Below are positions 1 through 8,388 of a stretch of 64,000 nucleotides of DNA, piece after piece. Position 1 is the stretch's first letter. Each line of letters begins with the position of its first letter. The stretch comes from Mycolicibacterium sp. CBMA 247 (lineage in GTDB: Bacteria; Actinomycetota; Actinomycetes; Mycobacteriales; Mycobacteriaceae), in the NCBI RefSeq assembly GCF_009729095.1, contig NZ_VTGX01000005.1, positions 1-64,000 of the forward strand, written 5' to 3'. The notes under the pieces were generated by a model. It searched no databases. It had not been told where the DNA came from and saw nothing but the letters and a program-made list of their open reading frames with translations. The position numbers and the translations under genes are program-made.

Positions 1-1
1 A

Positions 2-117
2 GTTACGGCGGTCCATAGCGGCAGGGAAACGCCCGGTCCCATCCCGAACCCGGAAGCTAAGCCTGCCAGCGCCGATGATACTACCCTCTCGGGTGGAAAA
101 GTAGGACACCGCCGAAC
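2..117 (+). rRNA. rrf: 5S ribosomal RNA
   Basis: This is the 5S component of the large ribosomal subunit. The 5' end (TTACGGCGGTC) pairs with the 3' end (GACACCGCCGAA), and the body has the standard actinobacterial 5S segments, including GGGAAACGCCCGGTCCCATC and GGAAGCTAAGCC. It is the last gene of an rrn operon whose 16S and 23S lie left of the window. Two strong hairpins follow. The exact ends are uncertain by one or two bases. Confidence 0.96.
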
Positions 118-128
118 ACAAATTAAGT

Positions 129-170
129 CCCGAGCCCCCCAATTTCGATTGGGGGGCTCGGGCATTTTTG
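129..170 (+). terminator. Intrinsic terminator of the rrn operon
   Basis: A perfect 15-bp stem (129-143 with 148-162) closes on a TTCG tetraloop and is followed by CATTTTTG. A GC-rich stem, a UUCG-type loop and a U-tract make a textbook Rho-independent terminator 11 nt after the 5S gene. Such canonical terminators are uncommon in mycobacteria outside rRNA operons. Confidence 0.93.
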
Positions 171-171
171 C

Positions 172-210
172 GTTGAGGGGTTTCAATTCGTGCATTTGAA
201 ACCCCTCAAC
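172..210. terminator. Second hairpin between rrn and ogt, probable bidirectional terminator
   Basis: A second perfect 15-bp inverted repeat (172-186 with 196-210, 9-nt loop) begins two bases after the first terminator's T-tract. It lies just past the stop codon of the convergent ogt gene (214). A runs and T runs at the stem base could act as a U-tract in either direction, so it probably stops both rrn read-through and ogt transcripts. Confidence 0.8.
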
Positions 211-213
211 ATT

Positions 214-711
214 TCAATTGAAAAGCGCCGGCGTTGCGCGGCTTTTCTCCAATTCCAACAATGCCCGCTTTCGGTTCAGGCCACCGCCGTATCCAGTGAG
301 GCTGCCATTGGCGCCGATAACTCGATGGCACGGCACGATGATCCCGATCGGATTGTGCCCATTGGCCAGGCCGACTGCGCGCGATGCGCCGGGTGAGCCG
401 ATCTGGCGGGCGATCTCCCCGTACGAGCAGGTCTCACCGTAAGGAATGGTCTGCAGCGCCGCCCATACCCGGCGCTGAAACTGGGTGCCCACCATGTCGA
501 GATCCAGATCGAATTCGGTACGTTCGCCCGCGAAGTACGCGGCTAATTGTTCGACGGCGTCCGGAAACACGGTGTCGTCGGTTTCCCAGCCTGTGCGGCT
601 CGGTTCGTAGGTCTGATCGACCATCCGCAGGTGCATGAGCCGACCATCGCGACCGGCAAGCGTCAGCAGACCGACCGGGCTGTCCACGGTGCGGCATTGC
701 AGTGTCGTCAT
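214..711 (-). CDS. ogt: Methylated-DNA--protein-cysteine methyltransferase
   Basis: This cytoplasmic suicide enzyme moves alkyl groups from O6-alkylguanine in DNA to its own cysteine. The signature PCHRV, carrying the acceptor Cys, lies near the C-terminus in GIIVPCHRVIG, preceded by the DNA-binding wing region with RAVGLANGHNP. At 165 aa it has the usual Ogt length. The start ATG at 711 overlaps the stop of the upstream ada-alkA gene by four bases (ATGA), so the two should be translationally coupled; a longer in-frame start at 807 would lie inside that gene and was rejected. The pairing with ada-alkA matches the adaptive-response operon of M. tuberculosis (Rv1317c-Rv1316c). Confidence 0.95.
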   Translation of the reverse strand: MTTLQCRTVDSPVGLLTLAGRDGRLMHLRMVDQTYEPSRTGWETDDTVFPDAVEQLAAYFAGERTEFDLDLDMVGTQFQRRVWAALQTIPYGETCSYGEIARQIGSPGASRAVGLANGHNPIGIIVPCHRVIGANGSLTGYGGGLNRKRALLELEKSRATPALFN

Positions 712-2210
712 GACTTCTCCTCTTGATCGTGCGGGGGCCAGTCGTTCACCGCGTGGTCCAGTGTGGTCCACAGGTGTTGCGTTGCGTATGCGCGCCAGGG
801 TCGCCATCGGCTGCTGTGCTCCACGAGCCCGTCCGCCGGCAACCCGAGGTGGGCGGCGGACGCGCGCACACCGAGATCGGTGGCGGGAAAGGCGTCGGGA
901 TCACCCAGACCGCGCATGGCAATCACCTCGGTCGTCCATGGCCCCACCCCGGGAAGCGCAAGCAACTGTTCGCGGGCACGGTCCCAGTCGGATCCGGGGT
1001 CGAGGATGAGATCGCCGTCGGCGATGCCCTGTATCAGCGCGGTCACGGTTCGCTTCCTGGATGCCGGCATCGCCAGATGGGCGGGATCGAGACCGACGAG
1101 ATCGTTGATGCCGGGGAAGACGTGGGTGAGACCGCCGGCCTCGTCCGTGATCGTGGTTCCGTATCCGGCGACAAGGCGGCCCACATGCGTGCGTGCGGCC
1201 TTGATGGACACCTGTTGTCCGATGACCACCCGGAGCGCGAGTTCGGATTCGTCGACAGTGCGGGGGATCCGCTGGCCTGGGGCCTTGGCCACCACAGCGG
1301 CCAGCCCCGGATCGGCCTGCAGCGTCTCGACCACCGCCTCGGGATCGGCATCGAGGTCCAATAGGCGCCGGCACCGGGCAATGGCAGCCGACAGGTCGCG
1401 AAAGTCCTCGAGCACCAACTGGCAGCGGACATGGTCAGGTTGGGGCGTCAGTCCGACCACTCCGTGGCCGTGCGGCAGCCGCAGGGTGCGCCGGTACTGC
1501 CCGTCGCGCACCTCTTCCAACCCGGGCACTGCGCTGGCTGCCAGATGGCCGAACAATCCCTCGTACGCGAACGGAATGCGTACCGGCAGCCGTAATGACA
1601 GCACGCCGGGGGCGGCGGAGCTGTCGGCGGCGAACCGGCCGCGGGCCCGAAGCCGCAGCTGTGTCGGCGTCAGATCGCACACCGCACGCACCGTGTCGTT
1701 GAACTGCCGGATGCTGGCGAATCCCGCTGCGAACGCCACATCCCCGAAGGGCAGCTCGGTGGTCTCGATCAACACCCGTGCCGTTTGCGTGCGTTGTGCC
1801 CGGGCCAATGCCAGGGGATTGGCGCCCAGTTCGGCAAGCATGATGCGCTGCAACTGCCGGCTCGTGTAACCGACCCGGGCGGCCAGTCCCGTCACCCCGT
1901 CGCGGTCCACCGTGCCGTCGGCGATCAATCGCATGCACCGTGCAACGACATCGCCGCGCACATTCCATTCCGGGGAACCCGGGGAGGCGTCGGGCCGGCA
2001 CCGTTTGCAGGCGCGGAACCCGGCTGCCTGGGCCGCCGCGGCAGTCGGGTAGAACCGCATGTTGCGGGCAAATGGCGGCCGCACCGGGCAGCTGGGACGG
2101 CAGTAAATACCTGTGGTGAGCACGGCTGTGACGAACCAGCCGTCGAACCGTGCGTCCTTGGACTGCACAGCCCGGTAACAGCGGTCGAAATCCTCGTGCA
2201 TGTCTTCCAC
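708..2210 (-). CDS. alkA: Ada/AlkA fusion: methylphosphotriester sensor, AraC-type regulator and 3-methyladenine glycosylase
   Basis: A three-part alkylation-repair protein of 500 aa. Residues 1-80 form the Ada zinc domain with the four expected cysteines, C37 and C41 (YCRPSC) and C68 and C71 (ACKRC); the first would accept methyl groups from DNA phosphotriesters. Residues about 85-190 are an AraC-type helix-turn-helix. The C-terminal part is an AlkA helix-hairpin-helix glycosylase with LPGVGPWTTE and the catalytic Asp at about 446 (FPATDLGV). In the adaptive response the methylated protein activates its own operon. It lacks the O6-methylguanine transferase domain of E. coli Ada; the adjacent ogt supplies that function. 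A start at 2201 is also possible. Confidence 0.94.
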   Translation of the reverse strand: MEDMHEDFDRCYRAVQSKDARFDGWFVTAVLTTGIYCRPSCPVRPPFARNMRFYPTAAAAQAAGFRACKRCRPDASPGSPEWNVRGDVVARCMRLIADGTVDRDGVTGLAARVGYTSRQLQRIMLAELGANPLALARAQRTQTARVLIETTELPFGDVAFAAGFASIRQFNDTVRAVCDLTPTQLRLRARGRFAADSSAAPGVLSLRLPVRIPFAYEGLFGHLAASAVPGLEEVRDGQYRRTLRLPHGHGVVGLTPQPDHVRCQLVLEDFRDLSAAIARCRRLLDLDADPEAVVETLQADPGLAAVVAKAPGQRIPRTVDESELALRVVIGQQVSIKAARTHVGRLVAGYGTTITDEAGGLTHVFPGINDLVGLDPAHLAMPASRKRTVTALIQGIADGDLILDPGSDWDRAREQLLALPGVGPWTTEVIAMRGLGDPDAFPATDLGVRASAAHLGLPADGLVEHSSRWRPWRAYATQHLWTTLDHAVNDWPPHDQEEKS

Positions 2211-2264
2211 GATGGCACGGCACCTACCGCTTCACTAGCGGAAAAACGACATCGTAGTGGGACG

Positions 2265-3572
2265 GTGCTCACGACTAGACTGCAACGCGTGGCCGAGCTG
2301 GTGCAGCGCTATCTGGACCAGATTCGTGCCGAGCAGATCGGCGACCGTGACGGCGCCTTGGCAAGCTACATCCCTGAGCTCGCCAAAGTCGACCCCGAGG
2401 GTTTCGGGCTCACCCTGTCCTCCTCGGACGGCTACGTCTACGAATCCGGCAATACCTCAGTGGAATTCACCATCCAGTCGATATCCAAACCGTTCACCTA
2501 CGCGCTGGCATTGGACCAGATCGGCCAGACCGCTGTCGACGCCATGATCGGCGTCGAGCCCTCCGGCGAGGCGTTCAACGAGATCAGCGTCGACGACGTC
2601 ACGAAGACACCGAAGAACCCGATGATCAATGCCGGTGCGATCGCGGCCGTTTCGCTGATCCCCGGGGCCGGCGCCGACGAACGGTTCGACCGAATCCTCG
2701 AGTTCTATTCGGCCTGTGCCGGCCGCCGGCTCGACATCGATCTGGATGTCTACGCGTCGGAGAAGGCGACCGGCAACCGGAATCGGGCCATCGCCTACAT
2801 GCTGACCAGTTTCGGTGTGCTGAGCGGTGATCCGGACGAGGTTCTCGACGTGTACTTCCGGCAGTGTTCGGTCAAGGTGACCAGCACCGACCTGGCCCGG
2901 ATGGCCGCGACCCTGGCCCGGGGCGGACTCAATCCGTTGACCGGTCGCCGGGTCGCCGACACCGACGTGGTTCGGCGCACCCTCAGCGTGCTGGTGACCT
3001 GCGGAATGTACGACGCGACAGGCGATTGGGTCAGTGCCGTCGGAATGCCCGCGAAGAGCGGTGTCGGTGGCGGCATCGTGGCGGTGCTGCCCGGCCAGCT
3101 CGGCATCGGTGTGTATTCACCGCGTCTGGATTCCCGTGGCAACAGCGTGCGCGGGGTCCAGGTGTGCCGCAACCTGTCCTCACAGTTGGGCCTGCACTTC
3201 CTCACCGTCAGCCGCGAGTCGTCGTCGACGTTGCGCGCGGTGTTCGACGCAGGCCCGGGGATCCGGGTCTACGAGGTGCAGGGCGACCTGCTGTTCGCCG
3301 GGGCCGAGCAGGTGCTGAGGACCGCCGAGCGCGACCGCGGCGAGTACGACGTCGCCGTGCTGGACGTCACCCGGGTAGACGACATCAACGATGCCGCACG
3401 AGGCATGCTGACCGGCCTGCGGGCCGGCCTGGCCGCCGCAGGCAAGGAGGCCTACCTCGTCGACCCCGATGGCCGGGTGGTGCCGGCCGACCGGCGCGAC
3501 GAATACGACGCCATCGTGTTCCGCTCACTCGAGGAGGCCGTCGACGCCGCCCGGCAGCTGCGCGGCGGCTAG
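2265..3572 (+). CDS. glsA: Glutaminase A with C-terminal STAS domain
   Basis: Hydrolyses glutamine to glutamate and ammonia. The beta-lactamase-like glutaminase fold is shown by the catalytic SISK motif (Ser72, Lys75), by NPMINAGAIA and by SGVGGGIVAVLPGQLGIGVYSP. After about residue 320 a STAS domain follows (RVYEVQGDLLFAGAEQV, VLDVTRVDDIN), a known two-domain glutaminase type of 435 aa. The GTG at 2265 was chosen because the reading frame further upstream runs antisense through the ada-alkA gene. It is divergent from ada-alkA across about 55 bp. Its stop overlaps that of the convergent cyclase gene in the palindrome CTAG (3569-3572). M. tuberculosis has no glutaminase at this place as far as I recall, so this is an insertion in the syntenic block. 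Confidence 0.93.
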   Translation: MLTTRLQRVAELVQRYLDQIRAEQIGDRDGALASYIPELAKVDPEGFGLTLSSSDGYVYESGNTSVEFTIQSISKPFTYALALDQIGQTAVDAMIGVEPSGEAFNEISVDDVTKTPKNPMINAGAIAAVSLIPGAGADERFDRILEFYSACAGRRLDIDLDVYASEKATGNRNRAIAYMLTSFGVLSGDPDEVLDVYFRQCSVKVTSTDLARMAATLARGGLNPLTGRRVADTDVVRRTLSVLVTCGMYDATGDWVSAVGMPAKSGVGGGIVAVLPGQLGIGVYSPRLDSRGNSVRGVQVCRNLSSQLGLHFLTVSRESSSTLRAVFDAGPGIRVYEVQGDLLFAGAEQVLRTAERDRGEYDVAVLDVTRVDDINDAARGMLTGLRAGLAAAGKEAYLVDPDGRVVPADRRDEYDAIVFRSLEEAVDAARQLRGG

Positions 3573-5173
3573 GCCGGCACGGCCACCCGGGTCGGCTCGC
3601 CCAAGCCCCGCAGGGCCACCGATTCGCCCAGTGACCAACGGGCCCTTTCGGTTTCGGATGCGTTGGCGATGGTGTCCGATGAGGCCACCAGGTGTCCGGG
3701 AACCTGCTTGGAGAAATCGCACAACCGCGCGGCCTCGTTGACCGGCTCCCCGATCACGGTGTACTCGAACCGTTGCTTGGCGCCGACGTTGCCTGCCACC
3801 ACCTGGCCGGCCGCAACCCCGATGCCCGCCTCGAGCTCGGGTACCTCCGTCCGCAGCCGCCGCGCGATCGCCCGCGCCGCCGCCAGGGCTTCGTCCTCGG
3901 CGTTGTCCAGCGATACCGGCGCACCGAACACCGCAAGGATCGCGTCGCCCTCGAATTTGTTGACCAGGCCGCGATGATTGTCGACCTCATCGACGATGAC
4001 TGCGAAGAACCGGTTGAGCAGGTCGACGACCTCGACCGCGCGCCGTGTGGCCACCAGCTGTGTCGAGCCGATGACATCGACGAAAATCACTGCGGCGTGC
4101 CGTTCTTCGCCACCGAGGACGGGCTTTTCCTGCTCGGCCAGGGCGGCGACCTCGCGACCGACGTGACGGCCGAACAGATCGCGGACCCGTTCGCGCTCGC
4201 GCAGGCCGTGCACCATCGAGTTGAATCCGCGTTGCAGCTGGCCCAGTTCGGTGCCGTCGAACACCACCAGGTTGGTGTCCAGATCGCCCCGTTCGACGCG
4301 ATTGAGGGCCGCGCGCACCACCCGGATCGGGGTTGCGGTGAGCCAGGACAGGATCCACATCAGCAGAAAGCCGAATACCAACGCGAAGGAGCCCAGACCG
4401 ATGACGGCGTAGGCGAATTGGGTCGGGGTGAGGTTGTTGAGCGTCAGGGCGAACACCGCGGCCAGCACGATGCCCAGGATCGGCACGCCCGAACTGAGCG
4501 CCCACACCACCATGGTGCGGCCCATGATGCCGGGAGCGAGTCGGGCCGGCGGGGGGCCGGCCTCCAGCGCCTGAGCAGCCACTGGCCGCAGCGCGAACTC
4601 GGTGAACAAGTGGCAGCTGACCGACACCACGATTCCGGGAAAGCTGATGCCCAGCAGGAACTTCGGAATGTAATCGGTGTCGACGAGGCCGTACAGCGTC
4701 GTCAACAGCGCGGTGCTGAAGCCCCACAGGAACAGCAGCACGCGGGTGAGGCGGAACGGGGCGAAGAACGTGTTCCGCTGGTCTGCGACGGTGGGCGGGC
4801 GTTCTTCGATCGCCCAGCGCACATTGTCGATCACCCGGGTCGTCGCCCAGAACACGCCGACGATCACGGCCATCGCCATGTAGGCGGGGGCCACGATGAA
4901 GGTGATCCAGCGGACCTGCGGATCGAATACGCCGGGCGTGGGGAACAACACGGTGACGATGATCATCGAGATGCCGATACCGAGCAGGTTCGCGAAGATC
5001 ACGAACGTCGTGAGGATCACCTGGATGCGCACTCTGCGGCGGCGCTGACTCTCCGATACCCGCCCCAGAACCCAGGATCCGTATTCCGGCGTGGCCGGGA
5101 GCCTGCTGTTCTGGCGGGTGACGCCCTCAAGCACTCGGCCCAGCCTTCGTGCCAGCGATTTGTCGGCGTTCAT
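3569..5173 (-). CDS. Membrane-anchored class III adenylate cyclase with HAMP domain
   Basis: Makes cAMP from ATP. The N-terminal 280 residues contain about six hydrophobic spans (near 52-77, 88-110, 143-162, 172-195, 219-244 and 253-278), followed by a HAMP linker (about 278-335). The catalytic domain carries both metal-binding aspartates (D366 in FVDVIGST, D410 in FEGDAIL), the purine-contacting Lys406, and the transition-state Asn479/Arg483 pair (VNEAAR). The residue before PVNEAAR that is usually Asp is Glu here. It matches the Rv1318c-Rv1320c cyclases; M. tuberculosis has three tandem copies at this place and this window has one. Confidence 0.93.
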   Translation of the reverse strand: MNADKSLARRLGRVLEGVTRQNSRLPATPEYGSWVLGRVSESQRRRRVRIQVILTTFVIFANLLGIGISMIIVTVLFPTPGVFDPQVRWITFIVAPAYMAMAVIVGVFWATTRVIDNVRWAIEERPPTVADQRNTFFAPFRLTRVLLFLWGFSTALLTTLYGLVDTDYIPKFLLGISFPGIVVSVSCHLFTEFALRPVAAQALEAGPPPARLAPGIMGRTMVVWALSSGVPILGIVLAAVFALTLNNLTPTQFAYAVIGLGSFALVFGFLLMWILSWLTATPIRVVRAALNRVERGDLDTNLVVFDGTELGQLQRGFNSMVHGLRERERVRDLFGRHVGREVAALAEQEKPVLGGEERHAAVIFVDVIGSTQLVATRRAVEVVDLLNRFFAVIVDEVDNHRGLVNKFEGDAILAVFGAPVSLDNAEDEALAAARAIARRLRTEVPELEAGIGVAAGQVVAGNVGAKQRFEYTVIGEPVNEAARLCDFSKQVPGHLVASSDTIANASETERARWSLGESVALRGLGEPTRVAVPA

Positions 5174-5210
5174 TGTGGCGTCAGCCTAGTTCGTCCCACG
5201 TGCCCTTAAG

Positions 5211-5891
5211 GTGGATCGGGTGCGCCTCGTGATTGCCCAGTGCACCGTCGACTACGTCGGGCGGTTGACCGCCCACCTTCCTTCGGCCCGCCGGCTGTTG
5301 TTGTTCAAGTCCGACGGGTCCGTCAGTGTCCATGCCGACGATCGCGCTTACAAGCCGCTGAACTGGATGAGCCCGCCCTGTTGGCTCACCGAGGATGACG
5401 GTGACGGCACGCCGCTCTGGGTGGTCGAGAACAAAGCCGGTGAGCAGCTGCGGATCACCATCGAGGACGTCGAGCACGATTCCAGCCACGAACTGGGCAT
5501 CGATCCCGGCCTGGTGAAGGACGGGGTGGAGGCACACCTACAGGCGCTGTTGGCCGAACACGTGGAGCTCCTGGGCGCCGGCTACACGCTGGTGCGTCGG
5601 GAATACCCGACCGCGATCGGCCCGGTGGATCTGATGTGCCGTGACGAGCTCGGCCGCTCGGTGGCCGTGGAGATCAAGCGCCGCGGCGAGATCGACGGTG
5701 TGGAACAGCTGACCCGTTACCTCGAGCTGCTCAACCGCGATACCGTGCTGGCCCCGGTGGCCGGCGTGTTCGCCGCCCAGCAGATCAAGCCGCAGGCCCG
5801 CACGCTGGCTACTGACCGTGGAATCCGTTGTGTGACTTTGGATTATGACCAGATGCGGGGCATGGACAGCGACGAATACCGGCTGTTCTGA
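5211..5891 (+). CDS. nucS: Mismatch-specific endonuclease NucS/EndoMS
   Basis: NucS cuts both strands at mismatches and provides the MutS/MutL-independent mismatch repair of mycobacteria. The 226-aa protein begins with the N-terminal DNA-binding domain (RLVIAQCTVDYVGRL) and ends in a RecB-like nuclease domain with the D-ExK motif (GPVDLMCRDE then VAVEIKRRGE). The last residues, DEYRLF, look like the C-terminal clamp-binding tail that couples NucS to the beta clamp. Start GTG 5211 gives VDRVRLVIAQ; GTG 5220 is also plausible. The stop overlaps the next gene by one base. Confidence 0.95.
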   Translation: MDRVRLVIAQCTVDYVGRLTAHLPSARRLLLFKSDGSVSVHADDRAYKPLNWMSPPCWLTEDDGDGTPLWVVENKAGEQLRITIEDVEHDSSHELGIDPGLVKDGVEAHLQALLAEHVELLGAGYTLVRREYPTAIGPVDLMCRDELGRSVAVEIKRRGEIDGVEQLTRYLELLNRDTVLAPVAGVFAAQQIKPQARTLATDRGIRCVTLDYDQMRGMDSDEYRLF

Positions 5892-6172
5892 TGCGCCGCC
5901 GGCGCCGCGAACATCGGCGGTTGGCGCCCTTGCCGCCGTCGCGCCGCGTCGAGACGGGGCCCGACGGTTACGACTATGAGGTGCGGGTGGTCACCGCGTC
6001 GCGCGCGGTGAAGATCTACCGATGCCCTGGGTGTGACCAAGAGATCCGCGTGGGTATCGCGCACGTGGTGGTGGTTCCGGTCGACGTCGGTGATGTCGAT
6101 GACCGCCGGCATTGGCACACGGCCTGCTGGGCGAATCGAGCCAATCGTGGCCCGACGAGAAAGTGGTCCTGA
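5891..6172 (+). CDS. Small conserved protein with possible zinc-binding cysteines (Rv1322-like)
   Basis: A 93-aa basic protein starting MRRRRREHRR. It has a CPGC pair at about 47-50 and a WHTAC segment at about 75-79, which together could ligate one zinc ion (CxxC with H/C). No enzymatic motif was recognised. Its ATG shares one base with the nucS stop (TGATG), so it is probably translated with nucS, and the same pairing occurs in M. tuberculosis (Rv1321-Rv1322). A role linked to NucS is inference from position only. Confidence 0.8.
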   Translation: MRRRRREHRRLAPLPPSRRVETGPDGYDYEVRVVTASRAVKIYRCPGCDQEIRVGIAHVVVVPVDVGDVDDRRHWHTACWANRANRGPTRKWS

Positions 6173-6183
6173 GCGGTCCGGGG

Positions 6184-6657
6184 TCAGTGCTCTTCGGTGG
6201 AGGGTTCCACCAGCTCGATCAGCACGCCACCCGCGTCCTTGGGGTGGATGAAATTGATCCGCGAGTTCGCCGTGCCCTTGCGGGGGGCGTCGTAGAGCAG
6301 CCGCACGCCACCGCTGCGGAGCCGCTCCGACAGGGCGTCGATATCGCTGGTCCGGTAGGCCAGCTGCTGCAGGCCGGGGCCGCGGCTGTCGATGAACTTG
6401 GCGATCGTCGACTTCTCGTTCAGCGGAGCGAGCAGCTGGATCTGGGCGCTGTCCTTGGGCGCGCCGCGTACCGAGAGCATCGCTTCGCGAACGCCCTGCT
6501 CCTCGTTGATTTCCTCGTGCAGGACGATCATGCCGAGGTTGTCGTGGTACCACTTGGCGGTGGCGTCCAAATCGGCGACCGCGATACCGACGTGATCGAT
6601 CGCCGTCACCAGCGCGCTGGCGAGCAGTGGACGGGCATCAACCTGATCGGCGGTCAT
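6184..6657 (-). CDS. mce: Methylmalonyl-CoA epimerase
   Basis: Interconverts (R)- and (S)-methylmalonyl-CoA, linking propionyl-CoA carboxylation to methylmalonyl-CoA mutase. It is a single vicinal-oxygen-chelate protein of 157 aa, the usual length. IDHVGIAV near residue 20 gives the first metal His, and the C-terminal IELVEP gives the metal Glu; AQIQLLAPL and GLQQLAYR are typical of the family. It is divergent from fadA4. The order nucS, Rv1322-like, epimerase, fadA4 is as in M. tuberculosis (Rv1322A). Confidence 0.92.
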   Translation of the reverse strand: MTADQVDARPLLASALVTAIDHVGIAVADLDATAKWYHDNLGMIVLHEEINEEQGVREAMLSVRGAPKDSAQIQLLAPLNEKSTIAKFIDSRGPGLQQLAYRTSDIDALSERLRSGGVRLLYDAPRKGTANSRINFIHPKDAGGVLIELVEPSTEEH

Positions 6658-6740
6658 AACGCAACGGTAACCTTTACCTGAACGTTTGCGTATGTGTGAT
6701 CGCCCACACAGTTATTGGAACCTGGCATTGGAGGTAGGAA
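6658..6740. promoter_or_regulatory. Divergent promoter region between epimerase and fadA4
   Basis: The 83-bp gap contains two short inverted repeats that could be operators: GGTAA/TTACC (6666-6678) and TGTGTG/CACACA (6693-6710). A strong ribosome-binding site GGAGG (6730-6734) precedes the fadA4 ATG. No regulator can be named from this. Confidence 0.5.
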
Positions 6741-7931
6741 ATGGCTGCGGATACTCGCACGTCGGTGATCGTTGCTGGAGCGCGCACGCCGGTCGGCAAA
6801 TTGATGGGCTCGCTGAAGGATTTTTCCGGCAGTGACCTGGGTGCGGTCGCAATTCGCGGTGCCCTGGAGAAGGCGAAGGTCGACGCTTCGCTGGTGGACT
6901 ACGTGATCATGGGCCAGGTGCTGACCGCCGGCGCCGGCCAGATGCCGGCCCGCCAGTCCGCGGTGGCCGCCGGTATCGGCTGGGACGTGCCCGCGCTGAG
7001 CATCAACAAGATGTGTCTGTCCGGCATCGATGCGATCGCGCTGGCCGATCAGCTGATCCGGGCCGGTGAGTTCGAGGTCGTCGTAGCCGGTGGCCAGGAG
7101 TCGATGTCGCAGGCTCCTCACCTGCTGCCCAAGAGCCGCGAGGGCTACAAGTACGGCGACGTGACCGCGGTCGACCACCTGGCCTACGACGGTCTGCACG
7201 ATGTGTTCACCGACCAGCCGATGGGTGCGCTCACCGAGCAGCGCAACGACGTCGACAAATTCACCCGCGCCGAGCAGGACGAGTTTGCTGCCCAGTCGCA
7301 CCAGAAGGCCGCCGCGGCGTGGAAAGACGGGGTGTACGCCGACGAGGTGGTGCCGGTGTCGATCCCGCAGCGCAAGGGTGACCCGATCGAGTTCGCCGAG
7401 GACGAGGGCATCCGGGCGAACACCACGGCCGAATCACTGGGTGGCCTGCGCCCGGCCTTCCGCAAGGATGGCACCATCACGGCAGGGTCGTCGTCGCAGA
7501 TCTCTGACGGTGCGGCCGCGGTCGTGGTGATGAGCAAGGCCAAGGCGCAGGAGCTGGGCCTGGACTGGCTGTGTGAGATCGGTGCGCACGGTGTGGTGGC
7601 CGGTCCGGACTCCACGCTGCAGAGCCAGCCGGCCAACGCGATCAAGAAGGCCGTCGAGCGCGAGGGCATCAGCGTCGATCAGCTCGACGTCCTGGAGATC
7701 AACGAGGCGTTCGCTGCGGTGTCGCTGGCCTCGACCAAAGAGCTGGGCGTCGACCCGGCCAAGGTCAACGTCAGCGGCGGCGCAATCGCCATCGGTCACC
7801 CGATCGGGATGTCGGGGGCGCGCATCACGCTGCACGCCGCGCTGGAACTGGCGCGTAAGGGTTCCGGCTACGCGGTGGCCGCGCTCTGTGGTGCCGGTGG
7901 CCAGGGCGATGCACTGATCCTGCGTCGCTGA
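6741..7931 (+). CDS. fadA4: Acetyl-CoA acetyltransferase (thiolase)
   Basis: Condenses two acetyl-CoA or thiolytically cleaves 3-ketoacyl-CoA. Cys92 (NKMCLSG) is the acyl-accepting nucleophile; His353 (AIGHPIGMSG) and Cys383 (LCGAGGQGD) complete the active site. Length is 396 aa, normal for a biosynthetic-type thiolase. GGAGG lies seven bases before the ATG. It is the positional equivalent of Rv1323. Confidence 0.95.
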   Translation: MAADTRTSVIVAGARTPVGKLMGSLKDFSGSDLGAVAIRGALEKAKVDASLVDYVIMGQVLTAGAGQMPARQSAVAAGIGWDVPALSINKMCLSGIDAIALADQLIRAGEFEVVVAGGQESMSQAPHLLPKSREGYKYGDVTAVDHLAYDGLHDVFTDQPMGALTEQRNDVDKFTRAEQDEFAAQSHQKAAAAWKDGVYADEVVPVSIPQRKGDPIEFAEDEGIRANTTAESLGGLRPAFRKDGTITAGSSSQISDGAAAVVVMSKAKAQELGLDWLCEIGAHGVVAGPDSTLQSQPANAIKKAVEREGISVDQLDVLEINEAFAAVSLASTKELGVDPAKVNVSGGAIAIGHPIGMSGARITLHAALELARKGSGYAVAALCGAGGQGDALILRR

Positions 7932-7991
7932 CAGCTAACCGACGATCCAACAAACGACACGGCGTAGTAGCTGGCCGTCCGCTCCGGCACA

Positions 7992-8375
7992 ATGGCGGCC
8001 ATGACAAGCTCCTTCGACCCGCGCACGGTTTCCGGCTGGTTCCGGCTCATCGCCCTTGCTGAGGCGGTGAGCTGGGCCGGTCTGCTGGTCGGCATGTACT
8101 TCAAGTACCTGGGTAGTCCACGCACCGAAATCGGTGTGAAGGTGTTCGGCCCGGTCCACGGCGGCATTTTCGTCGCCTTCGTGGTGGTCGCCGTGCTGGT
8201 CGGCGTCGCCCGCAAATGGGACATCGGCACCTGGATTCTGGCGTTGCTGGCCAGCATCGTGCCATTGGGCAGTGTGATCTTTGTCATGTGGGCTGATCGC
8301 ACTGCTCGGCTGGATTCGGGCGAGGCTCCGGCCCTGGTGGCACAACCGGGCAGGGCCGTTCCGGAAACGACGTGA
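7992..8375 (+). CDS. DUF3817 integral membrane protein
   Basis: A 127-aa protein with three hydrophobic spans (about 17-38, 52-72 and 80-98), matching the small DUF3817 membrane family. Typical motifs are LIALAEAVSW near the start and GPVHGGIF before the second helix. The function is unknown. A second member of the family lies at 29745. A start at 8001 (MTSSFDP) is equally possible, since no clear ribosome-binding site separates them. It sits between fadA4 and the thioredoxin-like gene. Confidence 0.85.
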   Translation: MAAMTSSFDPRTVSGWFRLIALAEAVSWAGLLVGMYFKYLGSPRTEIGVKVFGPVHGGIFVAFVVVAVLVGVARKWDIGTWILALLASIVPLGSVIFVMWADRTARLDSGEAPALVAQPGRAVPETT

Positions 8376-8388
8376 CAGACTTGTGGGC

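Noticed and set aside
3692..5209. A 505-codon open frame on the + strand opposite the adenylate cyclase
   Set aside because: It is the antisense shadow of a high-GC gene with clear cyclase motifs; its translation is rich in Arg, His and Gln and resembles no family.
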